Made by a program: the position numbers and the translations under genes
Part shown: in pieces, positions 24,514 through 36,400 of the stretch
Layout of the letters: the number at the start of each line of letters is the position of its first letter
How positions within the stretch are numbered: the first letter of the stretch is position 1
Origin: Helopsaltes ochotensis
Taxonomy: Eukaryota > Chordata > Aves > Passeriformes > Locustellidae
DNA: 64,000 bases
Direction of reading: 5' to 3'
NCBI GenBank assembly: GCA_013400155.1
Contig: VXBM01000563.1
Span: 184,858 to 248,857 of the forward strand
The notes under the pieces: generated by a model
Seen by the model: the letters and a program-made list of their open reading frames with translations, nothing else
Database searches by the model: none
Told to the model about the DNA's origin: nothing

Positions 24514-24590
24514 CATCTGGAGACCAGACAGCTCACATCTGGAGATACATAGTACAGTTGCCTACACCTCAGCCAACTGCAGATGGCAAT
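24514..24590 (+). CDS. WDR37: WDR37 coding exon 9 (residues 217-242, WD2 end)
   Basis: This encodes ASGDQTAHIWRY (the D...W signature closing WD2) and then the Pro/Gln-rich IVQLPTPQPTADGN. It ends phase 0 at AAT before GTAAGC. The end of this exon and the start of exon 10 are where the protein departs most from human, which has PVADTSISGED there as I recall. Confidence 0.95.
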
Positions 24591-26181
24591 GTAAGCAATC
24601 AACTTGCTGCGACTAAACTAATTGCACAGCAATTTCATCAGATACAGGTTTTATGATAAGACTGAATGTTAAATTTACATATAATTTAAAAATTACATGA
24701 TTTCAGGAGTACCAAAGGTGGGATTTTAAGATTTTAGTTTAAAAGCTGTATTTCAGCTATTTGTTGAAAAATAGACTCCCTTCATGTTTCCAAAGGCATT
24801 TGATGCAGAATAGAATTTACAGCTTCAAGTAGATGAATTGACTTTTTGTTCAAGGTAGTAAATGTGTAAATGAACAGTTCAATAACTTCTTTTTTGTAAT
24901 AATTAAGTTCTTTTTAAACTGTTTAATTTTTTGTAGGGTAACTTACTGAGGCACTTGTATTAGCTATAGTTGCTGTGGATTGAAAACTGGTGGTATACTT
25001 GTAATTTTGGCATTTATTTAATTGAGTCTTTATTGATTTCTAATCAACCCTTGCCAGCACACATCACACTGTCTGATTTTGTTGTCCCCAGGCCCTTATT
25101 TAGTCAGTATTTACTCTAGCCTGTCAAATGCCTATTTTACTTAAAAGCACCCTTACTAAATTGTGAAGAAAACACAGTTTATAGCATGAGCTTCTCAGTA
25201 CTAAGCTAAGCAGGGGCAAGAGTTGACTGTACAATACAAGATAGATTTCTGAATGGAAAATGTCTGATTCAGTTTATTTGATTTGGCATTTCCTTTTTGA
25301 AAGAAAATACAAATGTCGTCTTTTCCACCCCCAAGTAACATAAAAGCAAGGTTTTTGTCTTGTGTAAAAGGAGTTCAGAGAATGTTTAATGATGAGCAAA
25401 AGAATTTATTTTGTGTCCAGTTTACATCAGCACTGCATGATGACTGTGTATTGACCAACAGACAAATATTGCTGTAATGACTTGATTTTTAATGGATAAA
25501 AGTATGCCTGTAAATTATTGTGTTCTGAAAGATTAACATAGTCAGTGTCCTGTTAGATGCTTCCTACCTTTAAAAAATGAAAGGAGAAAAGTCCCTTGAT
25601 AATGTGCTGCAATGAAACTCTAGGGTAATACACTTACCAGATAGTAAAGGGGACTGATACTCAGAGCCAAAAAGTTTGGAGGAGATTTTAAAATGAAGCA
25701 GAAACATTTCACCACTTCCCTGGTAGCCTATTCCAAGGCTTGCTAACCCTTTTGGTGAAGAAATATTTCCTAATATCCAGTCTAAACATCCCCTGGTGGA
25801 ACTTGAGGACACTTCCTCTTGTCCTATCACTTGCTCTTGTTCTTGGGAGAAGAGACTGACACTCACCTGGCTGCACCCTCCTTTCAGGGAGTTGTAGGGA
25901 GCAATGAGGTCTCCCCTGAGCCTCCTTTTCTTCAGGCTGAACAACTCCAGTTCCCTCAGCTGCACATCAGCTAGTTAAAAGGAGTTATTAAAACTGCATT
26001 TAATTTACTGGCTATATTCCTTCAACTAAGTTTGTGATAGTGAGTGAATAGGCTGGGTGCAGCAGAATTAATTTACCCACATTCACATTAAGAAGATTGG
26101 GAGGCATTTACACTTCAAAATGAAACTTCGAAACGTTTCTTCCCTTTTATTCTACATCTTTTTTTCTCTTGCATTTTGCAG
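24591..26181 (+). other. WDR37: WDR37 intron 9
   Basis: The donor is GTAAGC and the acceptor GCATTTTGCAG. It contains an antisense CR1 piece at 25685-25970. The rest is AT-rich unique sequence. Confidence 0.85.
25685..25970 (-). mobile_element. CR1 LINE fragment (-)
   Basis: Read on the minus strand it runs 'cagctgagggaactggagttgttcagcctgaagaaaaggaggctcaggggagacc', 'aactccctgaaaggagggtgcagccaggtga', 'ggacaagaggaagtgtcc' and 'ttaggaaatatttcttcacc', all CR1 landmarks. The usual CR1 3' terminus ('ggtcttttccaacc...gattctgtg') is missing, so this copy has lost its 3' end as well as its 5' end. Confidence 0.9.
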
Positions 26182-26419
26182 CAAGTGTCTGGAGAAGATG
26201 AAGTTGAAATCTCAGATAAAGATGAACCTGACGGAGATGGAGATGGTTCCAGTGACTGCCCCACTGTCAGAGCCCCGTTAACTTCACTGAAAAGCCATCA
26301 AGGAGTGGTCATAGCAGCCGACTGGCTGGTTGGGGGGAAGCAAGCTGTGACAGCATCGTGGGACAGGACAGCAAATCTCTATGATGTAGAGACTTCTGAA
26401 CTTGTCCATTCTCTTACAG
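26182..26419 (+). CDS. WDR37: WDR37 coding exon 10 (residues 243-322, acidic linker and WD3)
   Basis: This is the longest coding exon (238 nt). It encodes an acidic linker, SGEDEVEISDKDEPDGDGDG (245-264), probably disordered, and then WD3 from LKSHQGVVIAADWLVGGKQA through TASWDRTANLYDVETSELVH. It ends phase 1. The donor ACAG|GTATTT is weaker than the others, and a short A11 tract follows about 20 bases later. Confidence 0.97.
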
Positions 26420-26946
26420 GTATTTGTTCACTCACACAAAAAAAAAAAGAAAAGGTGGTTTTTTTTCTAGATGAGGGATTATTTGTATATACTAAAACAC
26501 TGAGAAAAGTAAGTTGTTTCTCTGGAGCAGGATGTGAGCATGTGCAATATGCTGCTTGGTGTTGTAATAGTTTTTAAAATTGCAGTCTTGTAAATCCCCT
26601 CAGCATGAATTTGTCTTCTTTTAAGCTTATGATTTAACCTATGAAAAAATAGTTGTTTAAATTGAATGTACCCAAATTTTAAGTTCTTGCAGAAGGCTTT
26701 TGCTATGTTCATGGTGTGTTAAGCAGCAATAACCTACACTACTGAATGTGAAATAAGTAGCGTGGTTTTTGCCCTCAAATGCATTCCCAAACTTTTACAG
26801 CAGTAACAGGATTAAAATTCAGAATGATCGTTACTCCTTTCTGTTTGGGAAAAAGAGAAAAAAATCATCAGCATTTCATTCCAAGCTTATGTGGAAATGC
26901 AAAGTCTTTTTTTCATGACCTTACATGTTCTCACGTGTGATTGTAG
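26420..26946 (+). other. WDR37: WDR37 intron 10 (527 nt)
   Basis: This short intron has donor GTATTT and acceptor GTGTGATTGTAG. It is unique sequence with no feature apart from an A-run/T-run pair at 26438-26467. Confidence 0.85.
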
Positions 26947-27088
26947 GGCACGACCAAGAGCTCACGCACTGTTGTACACACCCCACCCAGCGTCTCGTGG
27001 TGACATCGTCACGCGACACCACCTTCCGTCTGTGGGATTTCAGAGACCCTTCCATCCATTCTGTGAATGTCTTTCAGGGCCACACAGA
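26947..27088 (+). CDS. WDR37: WDR37 coding exon 11 (residues 322-369, WD4)
   Basis: This encodes GHDQELTHCCTHPTQRLVV, TSSRDTTFRLWDFRDPSIHS and VNVFQGHT, i.e. the whole of WD4 (GH...WD) and the GH opening of WD5. It ends phase 2 with GA|C for Asp369. It matches human nearly residue for residue as I recall it. Confidence 0.97.
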
Positions 27089-29150
27089 GTAAGTGACAGC
27101 TCCTTCACAGGATTTCACAAATCTGCCGTGTGCTTTTTGAGGTACTGAGTACAATCCTGTTTTGTGAGACTGATTTTCACAGAACCCCCCAATTGTCCTC
27201 CTTCAAATGTAGCACAGCAGTACATAATTTCCAAAACAACAGCCAGGGCTCTTGGTATGCTATTGCTCATATAGTAAGTCTTGATAAAAATTGTGACAAT
27301 TAAAGGTGATTTAAGGTATGAGGTTCCTGTTTGGCACTGGTTATGCTTGCAGTTTGGGGTTATTGCTGTGATGCAGTGGATCAAGCAGATTGCCTCTGCT
27401 TATCTTGATACTCACTGGGAAGTAAAGGTTACTCCTCTGAAACCAGTGGATAAAAAAGGATTAATTTTTACTCTTAAAAGCTTCTAATTTTTACATAAAA
27501 TAAGAAACAAAAGTACAGGCACTGATTGCCATGTTCTGTCAAAACAGTGATTCTGGTGTAACTTTTTTAGTTACCAGTTTAGGCTTAATGTAATTATACT
27601 GAACATGGACAAATGTAGTCCTGGGAATCTGTGTTCTAGTGTTTACTTAACTTTCTGGTTTTCGGAGCTCTGATACATGGAAAATGCAGGTGTATCTTGG
27701 AAATACTTTACCCAAGGAAGCAATTCTTTTCTTGCCTTGTGAATGTTTGAGCTTGACTGTTTCAGAAAAAAATTTCACCTCCTTTCTTCAGAAGAAAAGA
27801 TGATTGTTAATCCTAGCTCAAAATACAAACCTCAAGTATTTATCCACATTTCTGTTTTATGTTAATTCAAATGTGTAATTTACATTATGGCTGAGTTTCA
27901 GCACCTTCTTTTTCATTTTCTCAGCTATTGACTAGCCTACATATAAACGAAAACCTCTTACACCCCCTCTGCCCTTGACTCTTGAGCTTGATAAATTACT
28001 TGGTGCTTCACAATCATCCTGTATAAATGGCCATCTTCTCCTGGTAGAGCAGTAAGCTTGATTTTGTGGCCTACATCCTAGAATTGTTTAATCTCATCAC
28101 TTTTGTATTCTTCTATCACTTTTCTTAGAATGCTATATAAAATTGAAAGGTTTTGTTTACATTGGTTTGCATTTTTTCCCAAGCTGATTAACTGCTTTGT
28201 CTCAGGATGTTTTTTTAGAGAAGTGACCAAGACTGACATTTGTGTTTTCCCATATATTTGCTGAGACCAAATGATGTTGATCTTGGGAGATGGTGCACAC
28301 TGTAGAAACTGTTAGCTGGTGTTCCATTGCTGACACCTATAAACTAGCAGAGAGTTTATTTTTTAGGAATGGAATAGACCTTGTGCAGCCTCTTCAGTTG
28401 CTCTTACTCTAGCTATTAATCGTCTTCATATTTGTGTTTGTCTGCTGTATCAACCGTCTCTGTTTTGTACTTGGAATGTATGAGTTTTTACTATTGACAT
28501 AAGCTTTTTCACCAAATACACCCTAAATGTGACAGTCTCAAAACAGATTTTACTTTTCAGCGGCCAGGGCTGCTGAGGTCTCTCATTTGTGGAAGGGGTA
28601 ATTCTATTACAGGTGTTTCATTGACGAGTGCAGGCAGAACAGAGATGGGGGGGGTTTGATATTTTTGCAGTCGAGACAAACTTCGAGGAGTTTGATTTTT
28701 GCTCTTTTATTATACTGCCTACTGGCAGAATATTTTTAAATTACCCTCTCACCAACACTGCAACAATCTCTTCACTTTAAGCAGCATAGAAGAAACTGTT
28801 TTGTTTTATTTTTTTTTTTTGGCTTTTCCGAATGTCTGTTTGAATAATTTACCAAGTGTTTAATATTTTGATAGGCCTTTGGCATCAGTTCTGTAAATTG
28901 GATGTTGCAGTTGTTAACAGCGGTGATTTAAAGTCCTCAACCATAAGTTTTAACACCCTCTGGCTCAATAGTACCTGATGAGTCTGGCGCTCACAGAGCA
29001 GCTATTTTCTCACCAGATCAACTCCTAATGCGCTATGCCGCTATAATTAGATGCCAAACATCTCTCTGGCTCGGCCAGCGTTCCGTACTGATTTTGCACG
29101 GCCCGAATCTCCTTCCGTGCGCTCCCTTCCTCCCGGCGCGGAGCCGCTCA

Positions 29151-29166
29151 CCAGCAGGTGGCAGCA
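29151..29166 (+). promoter_or_regulatory. CTCF-type binding motif
   Basis: CCAGCAGGTGGCAGCA matches the CTCF core CCASYAGRKGGCRS at every position, on the + strand, inside the intron 11 CpG island. Confidence 0.7.
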
Positions 29167-29238
29167 CCGCGCCGCGCCCAGCGCCCGGCCCGGCCCGGCC
29201 CGGCGGCGCTGCCGCCTCGGCCGCCTTTAATTAACCTT

Positions 29239-29276
29239 AATGAGCCACGCTGAGGGCGTGTGCGAAATGGCTCATT
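29239..29276. repeat. Perfect 9-bp inverted repeat at edge of CpG island
   Basis: AATGAGCCA at 29239-29247 and TGGCTCATT at 29268-29276 are exact reverse complements separated by 20 bases that contain three CpGs. Confidence 0.85.
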
Positions 29277-30062
29277 GTCGGGTACAAACCACCACTGATG
29301 CTGATGTCTTGAGAGACTGAAGAATTCCTGTTGTAGGCAGGGTATATGAAGCTTTTGTAGAGTTAATTGATGTCAAAAAAATGAAGAGATGCAGTGCATC
29401 ATCCTGTATGTCATCGTCTATCAGAGATTATTTGTGATTTAAGTGGACTTAGAAATCACCTCTTCACTTTGGTGTCCTGAACATAGCTTTATTAAAAGCA
29501 GAATGTTTCTTACCATCTGGTACTAAGACAGTTTAAGAAAATAAATTCTCTTCCAGTAAGGCCAGAGGGAATCATTGTCATCAACCTGTCTGTCTTGAGC
29601 TGCTTGCGTGGATAACTGTTTTGAATTAAGAAGTAATTTTAGAATTGCCAGCTGTATGTTAGCTTGTTTCAATGGTAAAGATTTCAGTTTATCTCTTGGC
29701 AAGGTCTATATCTTGCTTGTTGCAGTGTTTAATTAACTTCCCTGTTAAACTTTTTGTGCCTCCCTAGTCTGTCTAGATTCTGATTTATCTTTTGGTTTTT
29801 TTTATCTTCAAGAGCTTTGTTTCCTATATTAATTATAGAAGTTTCCTGTATTTTCTTCTTGTGTTTTCTGTCCTTATTTACAAGTTACCTATTTTGCCTC
29901 AAAGTGTGTTTTTAAGTATATTTTGACTTTTACAGACTAAATCTAGTACATTGATAGTACTTTTGCCCTTCAAGCCTGCATCCAGTTGGGATATTTTTCA
30001 AAGTTGTACCTTCCCATTGAGGTTTCCAGTTATGCAAACATTGCTTGTTTACATTTTTCTTT

Positions 30063-30100
30063 TATATATATATATATATATATGTCTGTGTGTGTGTATA
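30063..30100. repeat. TA/TG microsatellite
   Basis: About ten TA units are followed by TGTCTG and several TG units, in intron 11. Confidence 0.9.
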
Positions 30101-30415
30101 AATATGACTGTTTCAGTTCAATAAATGACTTATTTGCCTGTGCCCTGCTCACATAGCAGTAAAAGTATCTTGTCACTTACTGCTTTAGATTTGCCATGCC
30201 CCCAGTTCATCTCACTTAATTATTCTTTACTGATGAAAAAAATATGCAATGGTGTGGAAATAAGATTGATATAAGCAAATGCTTAAATATAAATATTTTT
30301 TATTGTCTGGTTCTGTATGGGCACCAATAGGAATTTGTCTTACTAGTGCTGTGAATCCCCAGTCACATTCCCATATTGCAAGCTTAACAGAGCCCTGGGA
30401 AAAGATAACATTTAT

Positions 30416-30472
30416 GTTATAATCCAATAATTATAATAATGTTATAATTATGTTATAGTAATGTTATAACTT
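30416..30472. repeat. AT-rich degenerate repeat of TTATGTTATAAT type
   Basis: ATGTTATA recurs four times in about 55 bases with short AT-only spacers. It is a degenerate short tandem array. Confidence 0.7.
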
Positions 30473-33144
30473 GTGGCCTGTAAACTAAATTGATTTCCTG
30501 AGTTAAAGCCTCCAAAAAATGATACTGGTGACTCATATTCCAGTATCTTTTTTCCAGCAGTTACTGCTTTGAAATACATGACTGATAATAACAGCTGTTC
30601 TCCTATTGAGAAATTATTAAATTTAGAGGTTATTGATTAGATTTCTTCAAGTTGAACTACAGTTTTGTTCTGCAGAGCAAAATGGTTCTGGCATCTGCAT
30701 TGCAGTGTTCATTCCACTTCACTTGTGCTTTCCTTTGCTGACACCTGCACAGCCTGTCTTGTCCCAGCTGTGGAGGCCTTGCTTTTACCTACACAGTGGC
30801 CTAGTTGAGTAACTCTGGTGTTGACATGCTCTTGAATATCTGCTTGCTGAGTTTTTCTGTCCCTTTAAGCACTCTGCATGTGTTGGGGTGTGGCTTGATG
30901 TGTGAATCCTTCTAAAATGTCAATGCTGGGAATGCTTACCATTTGTAGCTATTTAAAAAAAAAAAATCTTAGTCTATACAGGTCTAGCCAGTACTTTACA
31001 GATTTTATACATTTGTTCTGATGGTTTAGTAACACAGAAAATAAATTAATCCCCTATGGGCAACAGAATGTTTGTTAGCTAGTGGATTCATATACAGTAT
31101 TTAAACTACAGCTTTTGTTATACATTTGAAGTATATTGATGCTTATATGTAGCTGAAAAATTACTTGGTGAATAATAAAGGCTTTTGTTTTCTTTAGTGA
31201 CTGTCAGAGGTACACAGTGATTGGGGATATTGCTCTTGAAATGCTTGAAAAGAAATACGCAGGGCTTCCAAGTCTCTACTTGCAAATACCATCCTTCAAA
31301 GAATAAAGTGATGTCTTCAGAAGTACCTTTGGGTTGCTGTCCTTAACTGATTATCCTTTGTTAATGCTTTTTGGTTGTTCAGTATGTAGTTATACACCAC
31401 TTTGCCGTGGCAATTAAATGCATTTTTGGCTTTAAAAACCCTTGTAAATTAGAATGGGTACTTTTGTCCTAGGCAAAAAAACCTACAAAGTTCGTTTACT
31501 ACTTTTCAAACTTACTGATCTTTGTGGCTAGGTTGGGCCAGTGCATCAAGCATGAATGTGTGTTAGCTGTGGAATTTGTATCTGTGTGTTACTTTCTGGG
31601 CAAACTCAGGAAAAAATTGCTGATCATGGTTCTTATGTTATTTCTTACAAAGAGCTTATGGCTCTTTTAAACTGCAGCATATTCCATCTCCTTTTACTCT
31701 GCTTGTGTTTCTAAGAGACCAGAAGGGAAAGTTCCTGTTCATTTGCTGTCTGTATGTCTCTGAATGTGCAGCTGAATGGTGAGTTGTGCTTCATCCTGAG
31801 AACTTCAAAATTAGAGAATTGCAAATATGTCTTGTTTCAAATTTACATTTTCCAACTCCTATGCTTGCTGAAGAATCTGCATTAAGAAATATAAAAATTA
31901 CTAAGCAGCTGCAGATTAGGATGCTGGGCTGAATTCTGACATTTAGTGAATTGAGAGTTAATGTCAAAATGGCATTCTGTTTCAAGAGACTAGTAATTGC
32001 TTTAGTTTTTGTGGACACTTGGGTATGCCAAGGTCAGCTGGCTTTCTCAGATTCTTGGGTCTGCAGGATTTAATTCTCATACCTTATTTGTGTCTGTCTT
32101 GAATATATTATTCTTGAAATAGCAAGTCATGGCAGGGGGAAAAGTGCCTTTTCTCCAGGTAGCGATGTCATTAGACATCCCGGTTGGGAAGCAGTGTTAT
32201 TCTAGATGTGCTCAATATTACAAGGTCACTGCTACATATTCTTACTCAACCACGCTTTCTTGGTGAAGTTGAAGCATGTGTGGATGTAGTCCTAAAAATG
32301 CAGGCTTTGCACCTTTGACAAAGCCTGTGCTTGGGCTTTAGTCAAAACCTTTTGTGCAGAACAAAATGTAACAAGTTGGATGCTATCAGTGGTGTTTGAT
32401 CAGTCTAACGCATCTGTTCTTTTCAAGATAGTCCTGTTCTTGCTTCAGTTATTAATGATTTTAGTGATGCTTTGTCTACCATTTTTCTGTTGTTTCTCAT
32501 CAAAGAATGCCTTAGGCATTCCTCATGTGTGGATATCTCAATATAGCTTCTGTAAGAAATGCAAAATTTTTGTGATGAAACATTCAGTTTTCTCCCCAAG
32601 CCTCACTGATTAACTAGATGGTTCTGATATTGCTGTTAATATTCCTTCCCTGTTTAGTCTGCTGAGGGACTTCTTTTTCTCTTGCATTTCATTGAGAAAA
32701 GGCTCCAAACTTGCATTTCACACAGTGTTCTGATCCTACATTTGCATGTTGAATATTCTTTAAATGAAGATTATGTCCTGGGCTTGAAGCTCTAGGGTTA
32801 GCTTTTTTGAAATGCTTCTAGTGCTTCTGAACATTTTTACAAAGCCTTTTGGTTTACATTTACTACATAGATGTAACAGAGCATGATGAGAAATCAGTGG
32901 TTTTCTTAGACTTGTTAGCAGCCCTAATAACTGATCCAGCTTTGACTATGCCTCACTTCTCATGCTGAGTGCTTCTTCATAGATCTGTTTCAGGACAGAC
33001 TAGGGCCAGCGTGTTTTACATGCCTTCTGCTGATCCAAGTTACCACTACTTGCTCTCTTGCACAGCCTGAATTCCCCACTTTTCTCTTCTAACATTCCCC
33101 CGACCAGATACTGGCATGGAGTTATCAAAGTGCCACTCTCTACA

Positions 33145-33440
33145 GCTCCCTGAAAGGAGGTTGTAGCCAGGTCAGTCTCTTCTCCCAGGCAGCCAGTGAC
33201 AGGACAAGAGGAAATGGTCTCAAGCTGCTAGGGGAGGTTTAGGTTGGACAATTAGGAGGAATTTCTTCACAGAATGGGCTGTCCAGGGAGATGCTGGAGT
33301 CACGGTCCCTGGAGGTGTTTAAGGAGAGACTGGACGTGGCACTCAGTGCCATGGTTGACCTGGTGGTGTTCAATCGTAGGTTGGATGCGATGACCTCAGA
33401 GGTCTTTTCCAACCTAAACGATTCTGTGATTCTGTTATTC
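33145..33440 (+). mobile_element. CR1 LINE 3' fragment (+)
   Basis: The landmarks are 'ctccctgaaaggaggttgtagccaggtcagtctcttctccc', 'gaatttcttcacagaatgggctgtccagggagatgctggagtc', 'ggtgttcaatcgtaggttggatgcgatgacctcagaggtcttttccaacc' and the terminal 'gattctgtgattctgtt'. The 3' end is intact and the 5' end truncated. It looks like the same subfamily as 25685-25970, in opposite orientation. Confidence 0.93.
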
Positions 33441-36400
33441 CTTCATGGTTTGTTCTTTGTTCTCATGGTTTGTTTTTGAAGTTGGAGAAAAAAGCTCTGC
33501 TGATATTTGGAGATAAATCCACGAACACTCTTTGGGAATTATGTGGGATTATGTTTGTAGCTCTTCCTGCAATCAAGTGAATTCTGATTAGCAGTTCTGA
33601 GACCTGAATGCACTCAAATGTGGAGGTACTGGTGTGCTCCTTACCTGGGCTTCCCGTGGCCAGTGCCATCTCCTGTTGAGATGGGCAGTGGAGTTGTCCA
33701 CATCTGGAGGTTTTAAACACAGTTCTGGCTTCCCCTTGGGCTGCAGACAGCTTGATGTGGGGATATGGTTTGTTCCCCTAAAAAAAAGGAAACTTGTGCA
33801 GAAAACATGATATACCAAATTGAACTTCCTTTAGGTTTTGCTTCTCAATTTTACTACTTAAAATAAGAGGCATATTTGAGCCCTCAAATTTTCCTGCTTG
33901 CATATGACTTGTAGGTAATTGTATGTATTTAAGTTACCTTGAATAAATTTATCTGAAAGCTCTGGTTTAGTCCATTTTCATCCCCCACACAGATATATGC
34001 ATGCAGATGCCTGTTCAAGGCCATGAAAATGTGTTGTCTCCCAGTTCAGTGGTAAATCCCAGTTTAGGCTTCAAATCAGAATGGAAGGAACAGTGTTAAC
34101 TTCTTTTTTGGTGCATTGCCAGTGAGAGTTCTGCATCAGCATTTCATGGTCCAACATTTTCAACATTTTTTCTTTCCCCCCTTCCCCTATGTGTGAAATT
34201 TCAGCAGATTGTTATGCAAAGCAGTTTTGTGTCTCAGTGTGACTGGGGAGACAGCTGTTCGGCCTAATGAGGAGTGCGAGCACCACAGCATTTCTGGTGA
34301 TTGAGACCCACGGAGGGAGCAGGATGTTGGAGGCCAGGCAGTGGTGTGTGGTGAGGAAGTGCCACGCTGTCAGCTGGAAGTACACGCTCGGCTGCTCCCT
34401 ATGACAAGATAAATGAGTTTTGCTGGGGTTTGGCGGAGGCTGAAGCTTTTTTGGAGAATAGTTGTAGCACACCAAACTCCCTGTGGGACCCACAGTTTGA
34501 AGTGTCATAAGAGTGTTTCCTCTTTGCTTGTTTCTTTTATTTTTTTCTTTAATGTCCTACAATACCTGTCATCTTTTTGAGTTATTAAAAATCTAATGTC
34601 TTCTAGCATTCAATTAGCATGGGGGCTGATGATCTTTTGTTGACACTTTTTATTAATTTAACCAAGGGGATGTTAACCAGAGTTTTATCTGGGTTAGAAC
34701 AAACTGAAGACAAATACAAAAATTAAGTCTAGCCACAAGAAAATAGAGGAAAAAGGCCTTTAATTTTTGTGATATGGATGGGATGTGTTATGGTGGCAAT
34801 ACTTTTGAGAGATTGTTTGTTTATTGGCTGCTTCTGTTAACTTCTTTCTTCCCACAGTATTTGCATCCCATTCTTTCTTCTCACCATTCCCCTTTAGCTG
34901 ATATAGTTTAAATCCTGGTTTAGTTGATAAGTAGGAAGTGGCCTTTCTTCTTGTTGCGATTTTGTTTTAATTAAAAAAAATAAACACAAAACCAAGAAAA
35001 AAAAATTGCTGAGACGCATTTGTCATATTAAGAGATGCCCCAGCTGGAGTATGAAAGGAGACAGAATGTAATTTGTACTGCATAAGATCCATGAGGGCAG
35101 CACTGGCTTATGTTTTAAGTCAATAGTGTTGAGCATGTTTCTGAGTTTAGATGCATATGATATTTTTAAAATATGAACTCATTATGTCCCATTTTAAAAT
35201 AAAATTAAAAAAAAAACAAACCCCAAAAAATACTTTGTCTTTACTCAGATGAATGAAGTGCTGGTAACCCTCCCCAGAGTTGTCAGGTTTGTGAGAATGA
35301 TGCTGTTTTGGCCTTTCTAGACTTGCTGTTAAGTTACTTAAAACCTCAAGCCTTGAAATCCTCTTTTGAAAATGAGATAGCTTTGAGAATTCAATTGTTT
35401 CCCTTAGAAGAGTCATGCTTCATTTTTGTAAAAGCACATCCATATACTGCTTGGTGTGGAAGTGGGACCAAAATTCTTGGTCATAGACACTGGGTTCAGT
35501 AAAAAGTGCTTTTATATTTAGCCATTAATTCAATGCTCCTTATGTAAAAGATTGTTTTCATAGTTCCATGTGCTTGGAAATGATGCACATCCCGGCCTGC
35601 AGGGCTTGCAGGGCTGAGCTGAGGGTGAATGGAGGGCTAAGACCACTAAGCACCTTTAAACTTGTCAATAAAAACAGACCAGCAGTTTTGCCTTTGCCTT
35701 TCTGTCACTTGCCCTATTTCCGGAGAGCTACAGCAGAATTTAATTGCATTTTTATTTTACAAACTTTTGCTTGGTGTATCCAGTAATATCAGAACAGTTA
35801 AGCTGAAAAGAGTAAGTTAAGCTGGAAAGGATTTTGTTATCTTTTGAGAGTCTTTGGAGGAGCAGGAAGGATTGAGCTAACCTGGGGTTGGCATTCTGTT
35901 TTCCTGGCAACAGTTTTGAATGCTTTCATTTAAAAATCTTAAATCTAAGGATTAGAGAACCTTATGTGGTCAAAGAAACTTAACCATGTTTGAAAGTGAT
36001 AAATGATAAAGCGAAACCAATATGAGATCAAAGAAGCTGGAAAACTCTTAAAGTTTTGGAAAAAAGCACCCAGAAGTGGAGGGTTATTTTAAGACAGTTT
36101 CACAATGTATTCCAGATGTAAGTGGAATAAAGTGTATGATGGGAAAACAGATCAGATTTGTTTGTTGGCAGCGGAATACTAAAGTACAGTATATTTACTC
36201 ACCGGGAGATTTTCTATGACTTGAATTCTTTATGCTGTTGTGTGCTAGGAAGTCTCCCAATGTGTGTGGAAATTACAGAGATTGAATAGACAATTTAAAC
36301 TTATATGCATTACTTCAAGTGTGTTGCAGCAGTATAGAGATTAGTGAAAGCCTGAAATTTTTTTCTGAGCTTCTTTGTGTAAAAAACATAGTGAGAAGTG

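Larger units (their letters stand above)
28990..29285. promoter_or_regulatory. Intragenic CpG island in intron 11
   Basis: About 30 CpG dinucleotides fall between roughly 29,028 and 29,283, while kilobases on each side are AT-rich and CpG-poor. The core includes four tandem CCCGG units (29184-29203). The flanks carry homeodomain-type TAATTA (within 29044-29050) and TTTAATTAACC (about 29226-29236). This could be an alternative promoter, an enhancer or an insulator; no coding potential is evident. Confidence 0.75.

Noticed and set aside
25388..25450. C/D-box snoRNA-like pair of TGATGA motifs
   Set aside because: No convincing D box and no terminal stem; both motifs are common by chance.
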